The notes below the pieces were generated by a model. The model was given only the letters and a program-made list of their open reading frames with translations. It was not told the origin of the DNA and did no database searches. DNA of 64,000 nucleotides, taken from positions 246,745-310,744 of the forward strand of contig JBGVEN010000015.1 of assembly GCA_045120135.1 (NCBI GenBank), in the 5' to 3' direction. Within the stretch, counting starts at the first letter, position 1; every line of letters begins with the position of its first letter. Origin of the DNA: SIG440 sp045120135 (GTDB taxonomy: Bacteria > Bacillota > Clostridia > Monoglobales > Monoglobaceae). Positions 26,212 to 35,022 of this stretch are shown here, one piece after another. The position numbers were made by a program, and so were the translations under genes.

Positions 26212-27744
26212 TTAATTAAAAAACTTTTTATCAAGTGCCCGATACTGTATTGCCTCGGCTATATGCTCAAGCCCTATGTTTTCTGCACCTGCAAGGTCGG
26301 CAATCGTCCGTGCCACCTTTAATATGCGGTTATGTGCTCTTGCGCTGAGACCAAGTGTATCAAACGCATCACGAAGCAATTGGCTTGCCTCGCTGTCCAA
26401 CCGACAATACTTCTCCATAAGCTCCTGCGTCAGCTGGCTGTTGGAGAACACGCCGCTGCCCTTATATCTCTCCCGTTGCAGTTGTCTTGCCTTTTCCACC
26501 CTTTCACGGATAGCCGCCGAAGACTCGCCCGGAGCTTTTGCTTCAAGCTCGTCGTACTTTACTGCCGGAACCTCTATATGCAAATCTATACGATCAAGAA
26601 GTGGACCGCTGATTTTGCTCATATACTTTATAATCTGGTTTTGGGAGCAGGTACATTCCCGTGTCGAATCCCCGTAAAATCCGCAAGGGCACGGATTCAT
26701 TGACGCAACAAGCATAACGCTGCAAGGGTATGTTACGCTGCCGCTTGTTCTTGTAATGGTAATCTCTCCGTCCTCAAGCGGCTGACGCATCGCCTCTAAA
26801 GCATCTCGCCGGAATTCCGGTAGTTCGTCCATAAAAAGCACTCCGTTATGTGAAAGGCTGATTTCGCCCGGACGGGGGTTTGTGCCGCCGCCCGAAAGAC
26901 CTGCCGCCGAAACTGTATGGTGCGGATGCCGAAACGGCCGCTCTGCAATAAGCGGACTGTTGCCCGAAAGCATACCTGCAATACTGTGTATCTTTGTAAC
27001 CTCTAAAGACTCCTCAAAGCTGAGTTTGGGAAGAATAGATGGGATTCGCTGTGCAATCATTGTTTTTCCCGAGCCGGGAGGGCCTATCATAATGACATTA
27101 TGTCCTCCTGCCGCTGCAATCTCAAGGGCACGCTTTGCAAACGCCTGACCCTTGACATCAGAAAAATCACAACGGAATGCATCCATCTCTGAAAGTAGTT
27201 CATCAACACTCACACGCACAGCTTCAAGCTTTTTCTGACCCGTAAAATGGTCAAGAATTTCTTTGAGATTATCTGCACCATAGACCTCAAGACCCTCGAC
27301 AACTGCTGCCTCTTTTTCATTAGCCTTTGGCAAAAATACCTTTTTTATACCGTTTTGGAACGCAGAGATTGCCATAGGCAACGCTCCGTTTACCCGTCTT
27401 AAATCACCACTGAGTGAAAGCTCACCAAAAAATACCGTTTTATCCGCATCGGGTATGTCAAGCTGCTTTGACGAAACCAAAATTCCAAGTGCGATAGGCA
27501 AATCAAAGTGCGAACCCTCTTTTTTGATATCCGCCGGAGCAAGATTGACGGTTATGTGCTTTGCAGGCATTGCAAGACCGGTATTTTTGATTGCGGCACG
27601 GATTCGTTCCTTGGATTCCTTGACCGCTGCATCAGGAAGTCCCACAATATCAAAGCCGGGAAGTCCGTTTGATATGTCGGTCTCAACGTCAACTAAAAAT
27701 CCGTCAATTCCGTAAAGCGCCGCACTGCTTAATTTTGAAATCAT
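26212..27744 (-). CDS. YifB/ComM family AAA+ ATPase (Mg chelatase-like)
   Basis: A 510-aa protein with an N-terminal Lon-like S5 fold domain (1-170), a central AAA+ module (Walker A GPPGSGKTM; Walker B VLFMDELPEF) and the C-terminal Mg-chelatase helical domain with LSARAHNRILKVARTIADL. Relatives such as ComM act as DNA helicases that help integrate transformed DNA. It starts at ATG 27744 behind AAAGGAAG. Confidence 0.93.
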   Translation of the reverse strand: MISKLSSAALYGIDGFLVDVETDISNGLPGFDIVGLPDAAVKESKERIRAAIKNTGLAMPAKHITVNLAPADIKKEGSHFDLPIALGILVSSKQLDIPDADKTVFFGELSLSGDLRRVNGALPMAISAFQNGIKKVFLPKANEKEAAVVEGLEVYGADNLKEILDHFTGQKKLEAVRVSVDELLSEMDAFRCDFSDVKGQAFAKRALEIAAAGGHNVIMIGPPGSGKTMIAQRIPSILPKLSFEESLEVTKIHSIAGMLSGNSPLIAERPFRHPHHTVSAAGLSGGGTNPRPGEISLSHNGVLFMDELPEFRRDALEAMRQPLEDGEITITRTSGSVTYPCSVMLVASMNPCPCGFYGDSTRECTCSQNQIIKYMSKISGPLLDRIDLHIEVPAVKYDELEAKAPGESSAAIRERVEKARQLQRERYKGSGVFSNSQLTQELMEKYCRLDSEASQLLRDAFDTLGLSARAHNRILKVARTIADLAGAENIGLEHIAEAIQYRALDKKFFN

Positions 27745-27759
27745 ATATCTTATCTTCCT

Positions 27760-28500
27760 TTATTTCAACTTGTTTCTCTGGCGTACCGCCTCGTACATAA
27801 GAACTCCGGCGGCAACAGATGCATTCAGGGATTCTGCCTGACCAAGCATCGGGATTTTAACCAGAAAGTCGCATTTTTCACGAACTAAGCGGCTGAGTCC
27901 CTCGCCCTCGCTACCGATAACTATTGCCAATGCTCCCGTGAGGTCGCTGTCATAGTGAAGCGAGCTGCCCTCAAGTGCTGTACCCGCAATCCAGAGACCT
28001 GCCTTTTTCAACTCGTCAATAGTCGAAGAAATATTTGTCACCCTTGCGACAGGTGTGTATTCAAGCGCACCTGCTGAAACCTTGGCAACCGTTGCAGTAA
28101 GTCCCACACTTCGGTTTTTGGGGATAATGACTCCGTGAGCACCTGCGGCATTTGCTGTTCTGACAATGCTGCCGAGGTTGTGGGGGTCACTTAAACCCTC
28201 CGCAATTATTATAAACGGAGCCTCGCCCCTAGTCTTTGCCAGCTTCAAAATATCATCAACTGTCGAATACTCGTGAGCTGCTGCAAAGGCAAGAACACCC
28301 TGATGATTGCCGTTTTCCGAAAGTTCATCGAGTTTTTTACGGCTGACGGTTGTGTAGTGTATCCCCCGTTTTTTTGCAAGGGAAATTATCTGGCCAAGGC
28401 GGCTGTGCCGCGCCCCCTCCAGAATAAATATCTTGTCTATATCCCTGCCTGAGCTTAATGATTCAAAGACGGGGTTTGTTCCAAAAATGCGGTCGTCCAT
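27760..28500 (-). CDS. rlmB: 23S rRNA (guanosine-2'-O)-methyltransferase RlmB-type
   Basis: A 246-aa SPOUT methyltransferase with an N-terminal substrate-binding domain (FGTNPVFESL; GIHYTTVSRKKLDEL; NHQGVLAFA) and a knotted domain (DPHNLGSIVRTANAAGAHGV; IVIGSEGEGLSRLV; SLNASVAAGVLMYEA). It methylates a G of the large-subunit rRNA. ATG 28500 is preferred over GTG 28509 because GAGGTG is then correctly placed. It is the first gene of the long minus-strand run to 15567. Confidence 0.93.
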   Translation of the reverse strand: MDDRIFGTNPVFESLSSGRDIDKIFILEGARHSRLGQIISLAKKRGIHYTTVSRKKLDELSENGNHQGVLAFAAAHEYSTVDDILKLAKTRGEAPFIIIAEGLSDPHNLGSIVRTANAAGAHGVIIPKNRSVGLTATVAKVSAGALEYTPVARVTNISSTIDELKKAGLWIAGTALEGSSLHYDSDLTGALAIVIGSEGEGLSRLVREKCDFLVKIPMLGQAESLNASVAAGVLMYEAVRQRNKLK

Positions 28501-28545
28501 TTTAAACACCTCATTTGCAAAAAATCCGCAAAATTATACAGAGTA

Positions 28546-28574
28546 ATTATATCATAAATTCATAAAAAACGCAA
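28546..28574 (-). promoter_or_regulatory. Promoter of the rlmB-to-dUTPase gene run
   Basis: Minus-strand TTGCGT (28569-28574), 17-bp spacer, perfect TATAAT (28546-28551), about 46 bp before the rlmB start. Confidence 0.7.
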
Positions 28575-28635
28575 CAAAAAACTTAACAAAACCCACATAT
28601 ATTACATAGTGACATATTGCGACAGCATAAAATAC

Positions 28636-28664
28636 TTGACCGAAAACAAAAAATAGTGTATTAT
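28636..28664 (+). promoter_or_regulatory. Promoter of the asp23-fakA operon
   Basis: TTGACC (28636-28641), 17-bp spacer, TATTAT (28659-28664), about 67 bp before the ATG at 28731. It is divergent from the rlmB promoter. Confidence 0.75.
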
Positions 28665-28730
28665 ATAGAGTGTATAAATATGACATAGAATTTCCGTTTC
28701 AATAATTTGATTGATAGGAGGACAAATATA

Positions 28731-29087
28731 ATGAGTGCTGAAATCAAAAACGAAAGAGGTACTATCAGCATATCCAACGCAGTTATTGCAAAGCTGGCAG
28801 GCTACACCGCAACCCAATGTTACGGTGTCGTTGGGATGTGTTCAAAAACAGGTAAAGACGGCATTGCAAGCCTTTTGAAAAAAGAAAACATAGACAAGGG
28901 AATTAAGGTAAAAACCGAAAACGATGTTATTGATATTTCACTTTTTGTTATTGTGGAATATGGTCTTAACATCGGCACAATCGGTGAGACCATACGCAGC
29001 AATGTTAAGTACAATGTTGAAAAATTCACAGGAATGGAAGTTTCAAAGGTTTCTGTGAATGTTGAAAGCGTGCGTGTTGAGCAGTAA
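28731..29087 (+). CDS. Asp23/Gls24 family protein (YloU-like)
   Basis: A 118-aa Asp23/Gls24 protein with the usual pattern of an N-terminal strand (GTISISNAVIAKLAGYTA), a turn GVVGMCSKTG and a repeated helix-strand module ending in VSKVSVNVESVRV. The start is MSAEIKN at 28731 behind TAGGAGG. It is immediately upstream of the fakA-like gene, the same pair as yloU-yloV in Bacillus. In Staphylococcus Asp23 is a membrane-associated stress protein; the role here is not known. Confidence 0.9.
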   Translation: MSAEIKNERGTISISNAVIAKLAGYTATQCYGVVGMCSKTGKDGIASLLKKENIDKGIKVKTENDVIDISLFVIVEYGLNIGTIGETIRSNVKYNVEKFTGMEVSKVSVNVESVRVEQ

Positions 29088-29111
29088 TTCCGTTTTTTTG
29101 AGGTGATAAAT

Positions 29112-30755
29112 GTGAATAATTTAGATACACAAAAGCTGAGAATGATGATTGAATCCGCCTCGGCACATTTACGAAATAACCGCAAGCTGATCGATGACCT
29201 CAACGTGTTCCCCGTTCCCGACGGCGATACCGGAACAAATATGAGTCTGACATTCAGTGGTGCGACAGAAATGACACTTTCAGAGGATTTTGACCACGCA
29301 GGTAAGCTCCTTTCAAAGCTGGCATCCGCGGCACTTCGTAACGCAAGAGGTAACTCGGGTGTTATTCTCTCCCAGATTTTACGAGGCTTTTCAAAAGCTG
29401 TTGAAAATAAAGAAACAATTGGCGTCTCTGAACTGAAAGACGCATTCTGCGGTGCAAAAGCAACTGCATACCGTGCGGTTATGAAGCCCACCGAGGGTAC
29501 AATTCTTACGGTAATCCGTGAATCCGCAGAGTTTGCCGAAGCCAACTTTGAAAACTTTACCGATATAACCGCATTTTTCCGTGCAGTTGTTGATGCCGGA
29601 AACGAAAGTCTTAGCCGCACCCCCGAGCTTTTACCCGCCCTGAAGAAAGCAGGCGTTGTTGATGCCGGCGGTAAGGGTCTTATGACCATCTTAGAGGGTA
29701 TGCTGATAGCTCTTGAAAGCGGCAAGGCGGTTGAAATTGAAGATACAAGCTTTAAAGCACCAAGTGCAACAAAAGCAACAAAAACTGATGCAGACATCAA
29801 GTTCCTTTACTGCACCGAGTTTATAATCAACAAGCCGGCAGACCGCAAAGCAGGTCCTTTTCAGGCGGCAATTACCGACAAGGGCGATTGTATGCTTGTT
29901 ATCGAGGATGAGGATATTGTTAAGGTTCATATCCACACCAACCACCCAGGTTTTGTTATAGAGCAGGCATTAAAGCTTGGCGAGCTGACCAATCTTAAAA
30001 TTGACAATATGAAGTATCAGCACGAGGAAAACACTCTGGACGATTTGGAAAGTCCGGCAAATACCGAAGAAACCGAACCCGAAATTGCAGAGCCAACCAA
30101 GAAATACGGTTTTGCTGCAGTTTCAGCAGGCGAAGGTCTGACAGAAATTTTCCGTGAACTTGGTGCTGACGAAATTGTTGAAGGCGGTCAGACAATGAAC
30201 CCCAGTACTCAGGATTTACTTTCTGCTGTTGAGAAAATTCCGGCAGAAATCGTATACATTCTGCCCAACAACAAGAACATCATTCTTGCAGCAGACCAGG
30301 TTGACGCACTTACCGACAAAAAAGTTATCGTTATCCCCACTGTCAATATTCCTCAGGGAATTTCAGCAATGACAGCCTTTGACGAGGGAATGTCGCCCGA
30401 AGAGAATGCCGAGACAATGAAAGAATTTGCAGGCTCGGTAGATTGCGGACAGGTTACATTTGCTGCCCGTGACACCAATCTTGACGGCATTGAAATTAAG
30501 CTGGGCGATTGTCTTGCGGTGTGTGGCAAGGACATAGCCGCAGTTACCGCAACACCTGAGGAATCGGTTGAGGCTTTGGCTGAAAAAATGGTAAATGACG
30601 AATCCGGCGTTATCTCGCTCTACTACGGCGAGGACACCACCGAGGAATCGGCAAACGCCATTGCCGAAAAGCTTGAAGAAAAATACCCCGACCTTGATGT
30701 GTCGGTGATTTACGGCGGTCAGCCGGTTTACTTCTATATAATTTCTGTTGAGTAA
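29112..30755 (+). CDS. fakA: DAK-domain fatty acid kinase subunit, FakA/YloV-like
   Basis: A 547-aa protein with an N-terminal DhaL kinase domain (NVFPVPDGDTGTNMSLT; RNARGNSGVILSQILRGF) and the FakA-type middle and C-terminal domains (ITDKGDCMLVIEDEDIVKVHIHTN; VIPTVNIPQGISAM). It should phosphorylate fatty acids carried by DegV-family FakB proteins; one such protein is encoded at 24855-25697. GTG at 29112 is chosen because GAGGTG is 6 bases before; another GTG lies at 29103. Confidence 0.9.
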   Translation: MNNLDTQKLRMMIESASAHLRNNRKLIDDLNVFPVPDGDTGTNMSLTFSGATEMTLSEDFDHAGKLLSKLASAALRNARGNSGVILSQILRGFSKAVENKETIGVSELKDAFCGAKATAYRAVMKPTEGTILTVIRESAEFAEANFENFTDITAFFRAVVDAGNESLSRTPELLPALKKAGVVDAGGKGLMTILEGMLIALESGKAVEIEDTSFKAPSATKATKTDADIKFLYCTEFIINKPADRKAGPFQAAITDKGDCMLVIEDEDIVKVHIHTNHPGFVIEQALKLGELTNLKIDNMKYQHEENTLDDLESPANTEETEPEIAEPTKKYGFAAVSAGEGLTEIFRELGADEIVEGGQTMNPSTQDLLSAVEKIPAEIVYILPNNKNIILAADQVDALTDKKVIVIPTVNIPQGISAMTAFDEGMSPEENAETMKEFAGSVDCGQVTFAARDTNLDGIEIKLGDCLAVCGKDIAAVTATPEESVEALAEKMVNDESGVISLYYGEDTTEESANAIAEKLEEKYPDLDVSVIYGGQPVYFYIISVE

Positions 30756-30759
30756 TATT

Positions 30760-30795
30760 ATTTCTGCCAAAGGCTACGGTCTTTGGCAGAAATTT
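30760..30795 (+). terminator. Hairpin between fakA and recG (terminator or attenuator)
   Basis: Perfect 13-bp stem (30760-30772 with 30781-30793), eight-base loop, but only a short T-run. It ends just before the recG RBS, so it may weaken rather than stop read-through. Confidence 0.55.
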
Positions 30796-30806
30796 TAGGT
30801 GAAACT

Positions 30807-32861
30807 ATGAAGCTAAGTGACAGCATTCAATTTGTTAAAGGAATAGGCGAGGCTCGTGCAAAGCTTTTTGCAAGGTTGGGCATACATACTGCCCACGACC
30901 TTTTGTTTCACCTGCCCAGAATGCTTGAGGACCGCACACAGACAAAACCGATAGCCGAGCTTATGGACGGCGAGACGGTAGGTGTCCGTGCAGTTCTTGC
31001 CGGCGGCGTAAAATCCTATCGAAGCCGCGGCAGACTTTCGGTTACCCAAGCAACCGTTTCGGACGGTGAAAATATGATGAAAGTCACTTGGTTTAATGCT
31101 CCGTATGTGTCAAAGACTTTAAGCTCCGGCTCGGAATTTATATTCTTTGGGAAAGCATTATATAAAGGCAGCAGTTTTGAAATGGTGAACCCTGTTGTTG
31201 AGGTTTGCGACGGCGAAAACAAAAAGACCGGCAGACTTCTGCCCGTTTACCCCTCCACCGCCGGACTCAGCCAGACCCATATACGGAATGCGGCAGAAAA
31301 AATTCTCGACAGTCTCACCGAGATGCCAAAGGATATTCTTCCGCCGCAAATATGCGACAAAATGAATTTTTCGCCGCTTTACAGCGCACTAAAGGAGCTC
31401 CATCTCCCCAAAAGTGCTGAGAACTTTGAGGCAGCAAGACAGCGGCTTGCCTTTGAGGAGTTTTTTATTCTCCAGACGGGTATTCACACACTTGGCGAAG
31501 AACGCAAAAACTTCCGTGCCATACCAATCAATGACGTTAAATGCATTGCCGATTTTGCAAAGGCACTGCCCTTTGAACTGACAAATGCCCAAAAGCGTGT
31601 TATCAACGAAATTTCTGCCGACCTGAAAAAGAACTCGCCTATGAACCGCCTTGTTCAGGGTGATGTAGGCTCGGGTAAGACAATGGTTGCGGCAGCGGCT
31701 ATGTACGCTGTTGCAAAGTCGGGGTATCAGGCAACCCTGATGGCACCCACCGAAATTCTGGCGGCACAGCACTATAAAAATCTTAAAGGCTTGTTCTCGC
31801 AGTTCGGGTTTGAGACTGTTCTTTTAAGTGGCGGTATGTCAGCCTCCGAAAAGCGTGAATCCCTTTTAAAAATCAAAGACGGTACTGCTCAGATTATTGT
31901 AGGCACTCACGCCCTGATTTCCGACTCGGTAACATTTAAAAATCCCGCTCTCGTAATCACCGACGAGCAGCATCGCTTTGGCGTAAGGCAGCGGACACTT
32001 TTGACCGAAAAGGGTTATGGTGCACATACCCTTGTTATGACAGCCACACCAATCCCGAGAACTCTCTCCCTCATTCTTTACGGAGACCTTGACATATCGG
32101 TAATTGACGAACTGCCTCCCGGCAGAAAGACAATCGAGACATACTCTGTTGCAGAGCACACAAGACAGCGGCTTTATAAATTCATTACACAAAAAATTAA
32201 CGAGGGCAGGCAGGTATATATTATCTGTCCTTTGATTGAGGAATCCGAGGCTTTGGCGGCAAAATCAGCGGTGGAATATGCCGAAAAATTAAAAAAGACC
32301 GCCTTTAAGGACTTTTCCGTTGAGGTTATGCACGGAAAAATCAAGGCGGCAGAACGCAAGGAAATTATGGAGCGTTTTGCACAGGGCAAAATTGATATTT
32401 TAGTTGCAACCACCGTTGTAGAGGTTGGTGTTGATGTGCCAAATGCTACTGTTATGGTAATAGAAAATGCTGAAAGATTCGGGCTTTCTCAGTTACATCA
32501 GCTTCGTGGCAGAATAGGCAGGGGTGAGCATCAATCCTACTGCATTATGTTCTCCGAGGGTGGCAAAATTGCCGATGAACGAATGAAGATTATGTGTAAG
32601 ACCAACGATGGCTTTAAAATTTCGGAAAAAGATTTGGAGCTTCGCGGTCCGGGCGAGTTTTTCGGGGTGCGTCAGCACGGCTTGCCGGAGCTGAAATGTG
32701 CAAACCTTGCCTCGGATATGGAGTTGCTTGTCCTTGCCAAGGATGAAGTTCGTGAACTGCTTGCTGCCGACCCAAAGCTTGAATTGCCCGAGCATCTAGC
32801 ACTTAAAAACCGTGTACGTGAACGCTTCTCTGAGGTTGGCGAAAGCGGAATATTAAATTAA
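30807..32861 (+). CDS. recG: ATP-dependent DNA helicase RecG
   Basis: A 684-aa branch-migration helicase for stalled forks and Holliday junctions. It has an N-terminal wedge/OB domain (GVRAVLAGGVKSYRSRGRLSV), Walker A GDVGSGKTM, DEQH box (ITDEQHRFGV), TATPIPRTL and the RecG C-terminal QLHQLRGRIGRG and LRGPGEFFGVRQHGLPE. The start at 30807 (MKLSDSIQ) follows AGGTG. The gene ends at a terminator shared with the convergent PAP2 gene. Confidence 0.96.
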   Translation: MKLSDSIQFVKGIGEARAKLFARLGIHTAHDLLFHLPRMLEDRTQTKPIAELMDGETVGVRAVLAGGVKSYRSRGRLSVTQATVSDGENMMKVTWFNAPYVSKTLSSGSEFIFFGKALYKGSSFEMVNPVVEVCDGENKKTGRLLPVYPSTAGLSQTHIRNAAEKILDSLTEMPKDILPPQICDKMNFSPLYSALKELHLPKSAENFEAARQRLAFEEFFILQTGIHTLGEERKNFRAIPINDVKCIADFAKALPFELTNAQKRVINEISADLKKNSPMNRLVQGDVGSGKTMVAAAAMYAVAKSGYQATLMAPTEILAAQHYKNLKGLFSQFGFETVLLSGGMSASEKRESLLKIKDGTAQIIVGTHALISDSVTFKNPALVITDEQHRFGVRQRTLLTEKGYGAHTLVMTATPIPRTLSLILYGDLDISVIDELPPGRKTIETYSVAEHTRQRLYKFITQKINEGRQVYIICPLIEESEALAAKSAVEYAEKLKKTAFKDFSVEVMHGKIKAAERKEIMERFAQGKIDILVATTVVEVGVDVPNATVMVIENAERFGLSQLHQLRGRIGRGEHQSYCIMFSEGGKIADERMKIMCKTNDGFKISEKDLELRGPGEFFGVRQHGLPELKCANLASDMELLVLAKDEVRELLAADPKLELPEHLALKNRVRERFSEVGESGILN

Positions 32862-32887
32862 AAAAGGATAGCCGAGCTATCCTTTTT
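32857..32887. terminator. Bidirectional terminator between recG and PAP2 genes
   Basis: An 8-12-bp stem (core 32865-32872 with 32876-32883), CGA loop, flanked by A-run and T-run. It overlaps both stops. Confidence 0.85.
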
Positions 32888-33398
32888 TAATATGCTTTTT
32901 CAAAAGCAGATATATCGCATACGCCAAGGCAATTCCGCCCAAAATGTCGGTCGGGAAGTGGGCAAACAGATACATTCTTGTAAATGCCATAACTCCTGCA
33001 AGCGTAAATGCTGGTATTGCAAATTTATGGTTAATGCGAGCCAGCACAAATGCCGAAATAAACGACGAAAGTGTGTGTCCCGACGGAAACGAAAAGTCAG
33101 TAGGGTTGGGAATGAGCATCGGCACATCATAAATCCAGCAGGGTCTTGGTCTTGCAATTACATTCTTTAAAATCACATTGCCGAAAATCAGACCAAGCAG
33201 AAGTCCCACAAGCAGAAAAACACCGCCACGGCGGTATTTTTTTGTGCATAAAAGGACAATTCCCGTAACAATCCAGATAATGCCTGAATTGCCGAGCATC
33301 GTGATTTTAGGGATTAGAAAATCCAAAAATTCACAACCCAAAATGTCCTGTATTAAACTAAGAATCCAAAATTCTGCCGCTTCTGCGCCAAACAACAT
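32877..33398 (-). CDS. PAP2 family phosphatase
   Basis: A 173-aa integral membrane phosphatase (type 2 phosphatidic acid phosphatase fold), possibly acting on undecaprenyl or phospholipid phosphates. The three active-site motifs are KNVIARPRP, PSGH and the TRMYLFAHFPTD segment. Start 33398 (MLFGAEAAEF) is used because AAAGGAG lies 8 bases upstream; the open frame runs on to 33458 into the next gene. Confidence 0.9.
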   Translation of the reverse strand: MLFGAEAAEFWILSLIQDILGCEFLDFLIPKITMLGNSGIIWIVTGIVLLCTKKYRRGGVFLLVGLLLGLIFGNVILKNVIARPRPCWIYDVPMLIPNPTDFSFPSGHTLSSFISAFVLARINHKFAIPAFTLAGVMAFTRMYLFAHFPTDILGGIALAYAIYLLLKKHIKKG

Positions 33399-33411
33399 AG
33401 GCTCTACTCCT

Positions 33412-33885
33412 TTACAGAAAAGCAAAAATTCCGCCGGTAACCGTTGCAACAACTGCACCAGCCATCACAACGCCAAGGAAAATGGCAGGAACTGCGTCCT
33501 TAAGCCGCATTTCCATCATTGCCGCAACCAGAGCACCCGTCCACGCACCTGTTCCGGGCAAAGGTATTGCAACCAAAATAACCAACCCCCAGAACTTGTA
33601 ACGGTCAACCACTGCACGCTTTTGTTCTGCCTTGTTTTCCATTGCTGATACAACTGCATCGAGCTTTTTGCTTATTTTACGCATCAGCTCAAAAATCTTA
33701 CGGATAAATATAATTATAAACGGAACGGGTATCATATTACCGATAATCGAAACAACAATTGCCGTCCACAAATCAAGACCCATTGCCGTGCCGATGGGGA
33801 TTGCTCCCCTAAGCTCGATTACCGGAACCATCGACCAAAAAAGAGTGGTCAGAATTTTACCGAAAAATGTGCTGAAAAACTCCAT
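33412..33885 (-). CDS. Small multidrug export family protein (COG2426-like)
   Basis: A 157-aa protein with about four or five hydrophobic segments. Hallmarks are PVIELRGAIPIGTAMG near the start and PLPGTGAWTGALVAA in the second half. The family was named after a Bacillus drug-export gene, but the transport role is weakly supported. Start 33885 behind AGGGAG; the PAP2 gene follows after 13 bases. Confidence 0.82.
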   Translation of the reverse strand: MEFFSTFFGKILTTLFWSMVPVIELRGAIPIGTAMGLDLWTAIVVSIIGNMIPVPFIIIFIRKIFELMRKISKKLDAVVSAMENKAEQKRAVVDRYKFWGLVILVAIPLPGTGAWTGALVAAMMEMRLKDAVPAIFLGVVMAGAVVATVTGGIFAFL

Positions 33886-33947
33886 ATCAATTTTCTCCCT
33901 GAATTGTATTTCTCTTATTATTATATCAATTACTGTATTTTTGTCAA

Positions 33948-34904
33948 TCAATTAAAATAAATCTCTGCTCCGTATTTTTTTGCAAGCTCCTTGCCCTTTT
34001 CTCTGCCGAGAACATATGCTGCCGTAGCAAGGCAATCCGCCTCCATTGAGCTGCTGCCAACTATTGTTACGCTATCGAAATCCTGTTTTGCAGGACGCCC
34101 CGTTGATGGGTCAATTATATGGTGATAACGCTCTCCACCGTATTCAAAATACCGTTGATATGTTCCGCTTGTCACAACCGATGCCTCTGTAATCTCTACT
34201 GTATCACTGTATTCGCCGGTCGGGGCAAAAGGCTTTTGGAGACCTATTCGCCACTTTCCATCCTTTGAATTTGGATTTTTGCCGATGCAGCTTATATTTC
34301 CACCAAGGTCAACTATCGCCGCCTTAACTCCCATTTCGCTCAAAGTCTTTGCCGCAGCATCACCTGCATAACCTTTTGCAATACCGCCCAAATCAATTTT
34401 GGTTTCGTCTGACAGCTTTGTAACCGTCACACTTTCTGTATCTATTTCAATTCCTCCATTTTCAACAACGGCAAGTGCTGTTTTAATTTGTTCTTCAGGC
34501 GGTGGTACAGGCTTGCCCTCGTCAAATTTCCACAGTATTGACACAGGCGCAAGCGTAACATCAAACGCCCCCTCTGACTCAATGTCCATTTCGAGTGCTT
34601 TTCCAAGAACTTCAATCACAATCGGATCAACCGTTACAGCCTCATTCGCTTTGGAATTATTTATTCTTGACACATCGGAATTTTCATCAAAAAAATCGGT
34701 CAGCTTATGAATTCGTGCAATTTCATCAAACGCCGCTCTCGTTGCATCTTCCGCATTTTTTGAATACGCCGTAATTGTGCAGTAGGTATCAAAAAGAAAC
34801 TCCGTGGTCTCGTATTTTCTGTTATTGCCAAAGGTACGAAAAAAAAGTCCCAAAATCAAGGTCGCAAGAATAATTGTCGTAAAGATAATTTTCAGTCTTT
34901 TCAT
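33948..34904 (-). CDS. apbE: FAD:protein FMN transferase (ApbE)
   Basis: A 318-aa extracytoplasmic enzyme that attaches FMN to threonine residues of secreted or membrane redox proteins. An N-terminal membrane anchor (IIFTTIILATLILGLFF) has no clear lipobox. Conserved parts: TEFLFDTYCTITAY, the DLGGIAKGYAGDAAA motif, VDLGGNI, and YHHIIDPSTGRPA with the Mg-binding region. ATG 34904 is chosen over GTG 34913. No flavoprotein substrate such as Rnf or Nqr subunits is encoded in this window. Confidence 0.93.
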   Translation of the reverse strand: MKRLKIIFTTIILATLILGLFFRTFGNNRKYETTEFLFDTYCTITAYSKNAEDATRAAFDEIARIHKLTDFFDENSDVSRINNSKANEAVTVDPIVIEVLGKALEMDIESEGAFDVTLAPVSILWKFDEGKPVPPPEEQIKTALAVVENGGIEIDTESVTVTKLSDETKIDLGGIAKGYAGDAAAKTLSEMGVKAAIVDLGGNISCIGKNPNSKDGKWRIGLQKPFAPTGEYSDTVEITEASVVTSGTYQRYFEYGGERYHHIIDPSTGRPAKQDFDSVTIVGSSSMEADCLATAAYVLGREKGKELAKKYGAEIYFN

Positions 34905-34965
34905 ACTCCGCACTCCCTTTCCATAAATCTTATCTTACCACAAAATTAAATTACCGTCAATATTC

Positions 34966-34994
34966 TTTACTTTTAAAAAGCTTTATGTTATACT
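34966..34994 (+). promoter_or_regulatory. Promoter of the murJ/polysaccharide cluster
   Basis: TTTACT (34966-34971), 17-bp spacer, TATACT (34989-34994) with an upstream TG extension, about 29 bp before the murJ start. Confidence 0.65.
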
Positions 34995-35022
34995 GTATAT
35001 ACCTATGTATTAAGGAAGTGAT

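Noticed and set aside
28820..29800. Long open frame (326 aa) on the minus strand opposite asp23-fakA
   Set aside because: Low-complexity Ser/Ala/Val composition, no RBS, and it lies fully antisense to two convincing conserved genes; it is a shadow of their codon usage.
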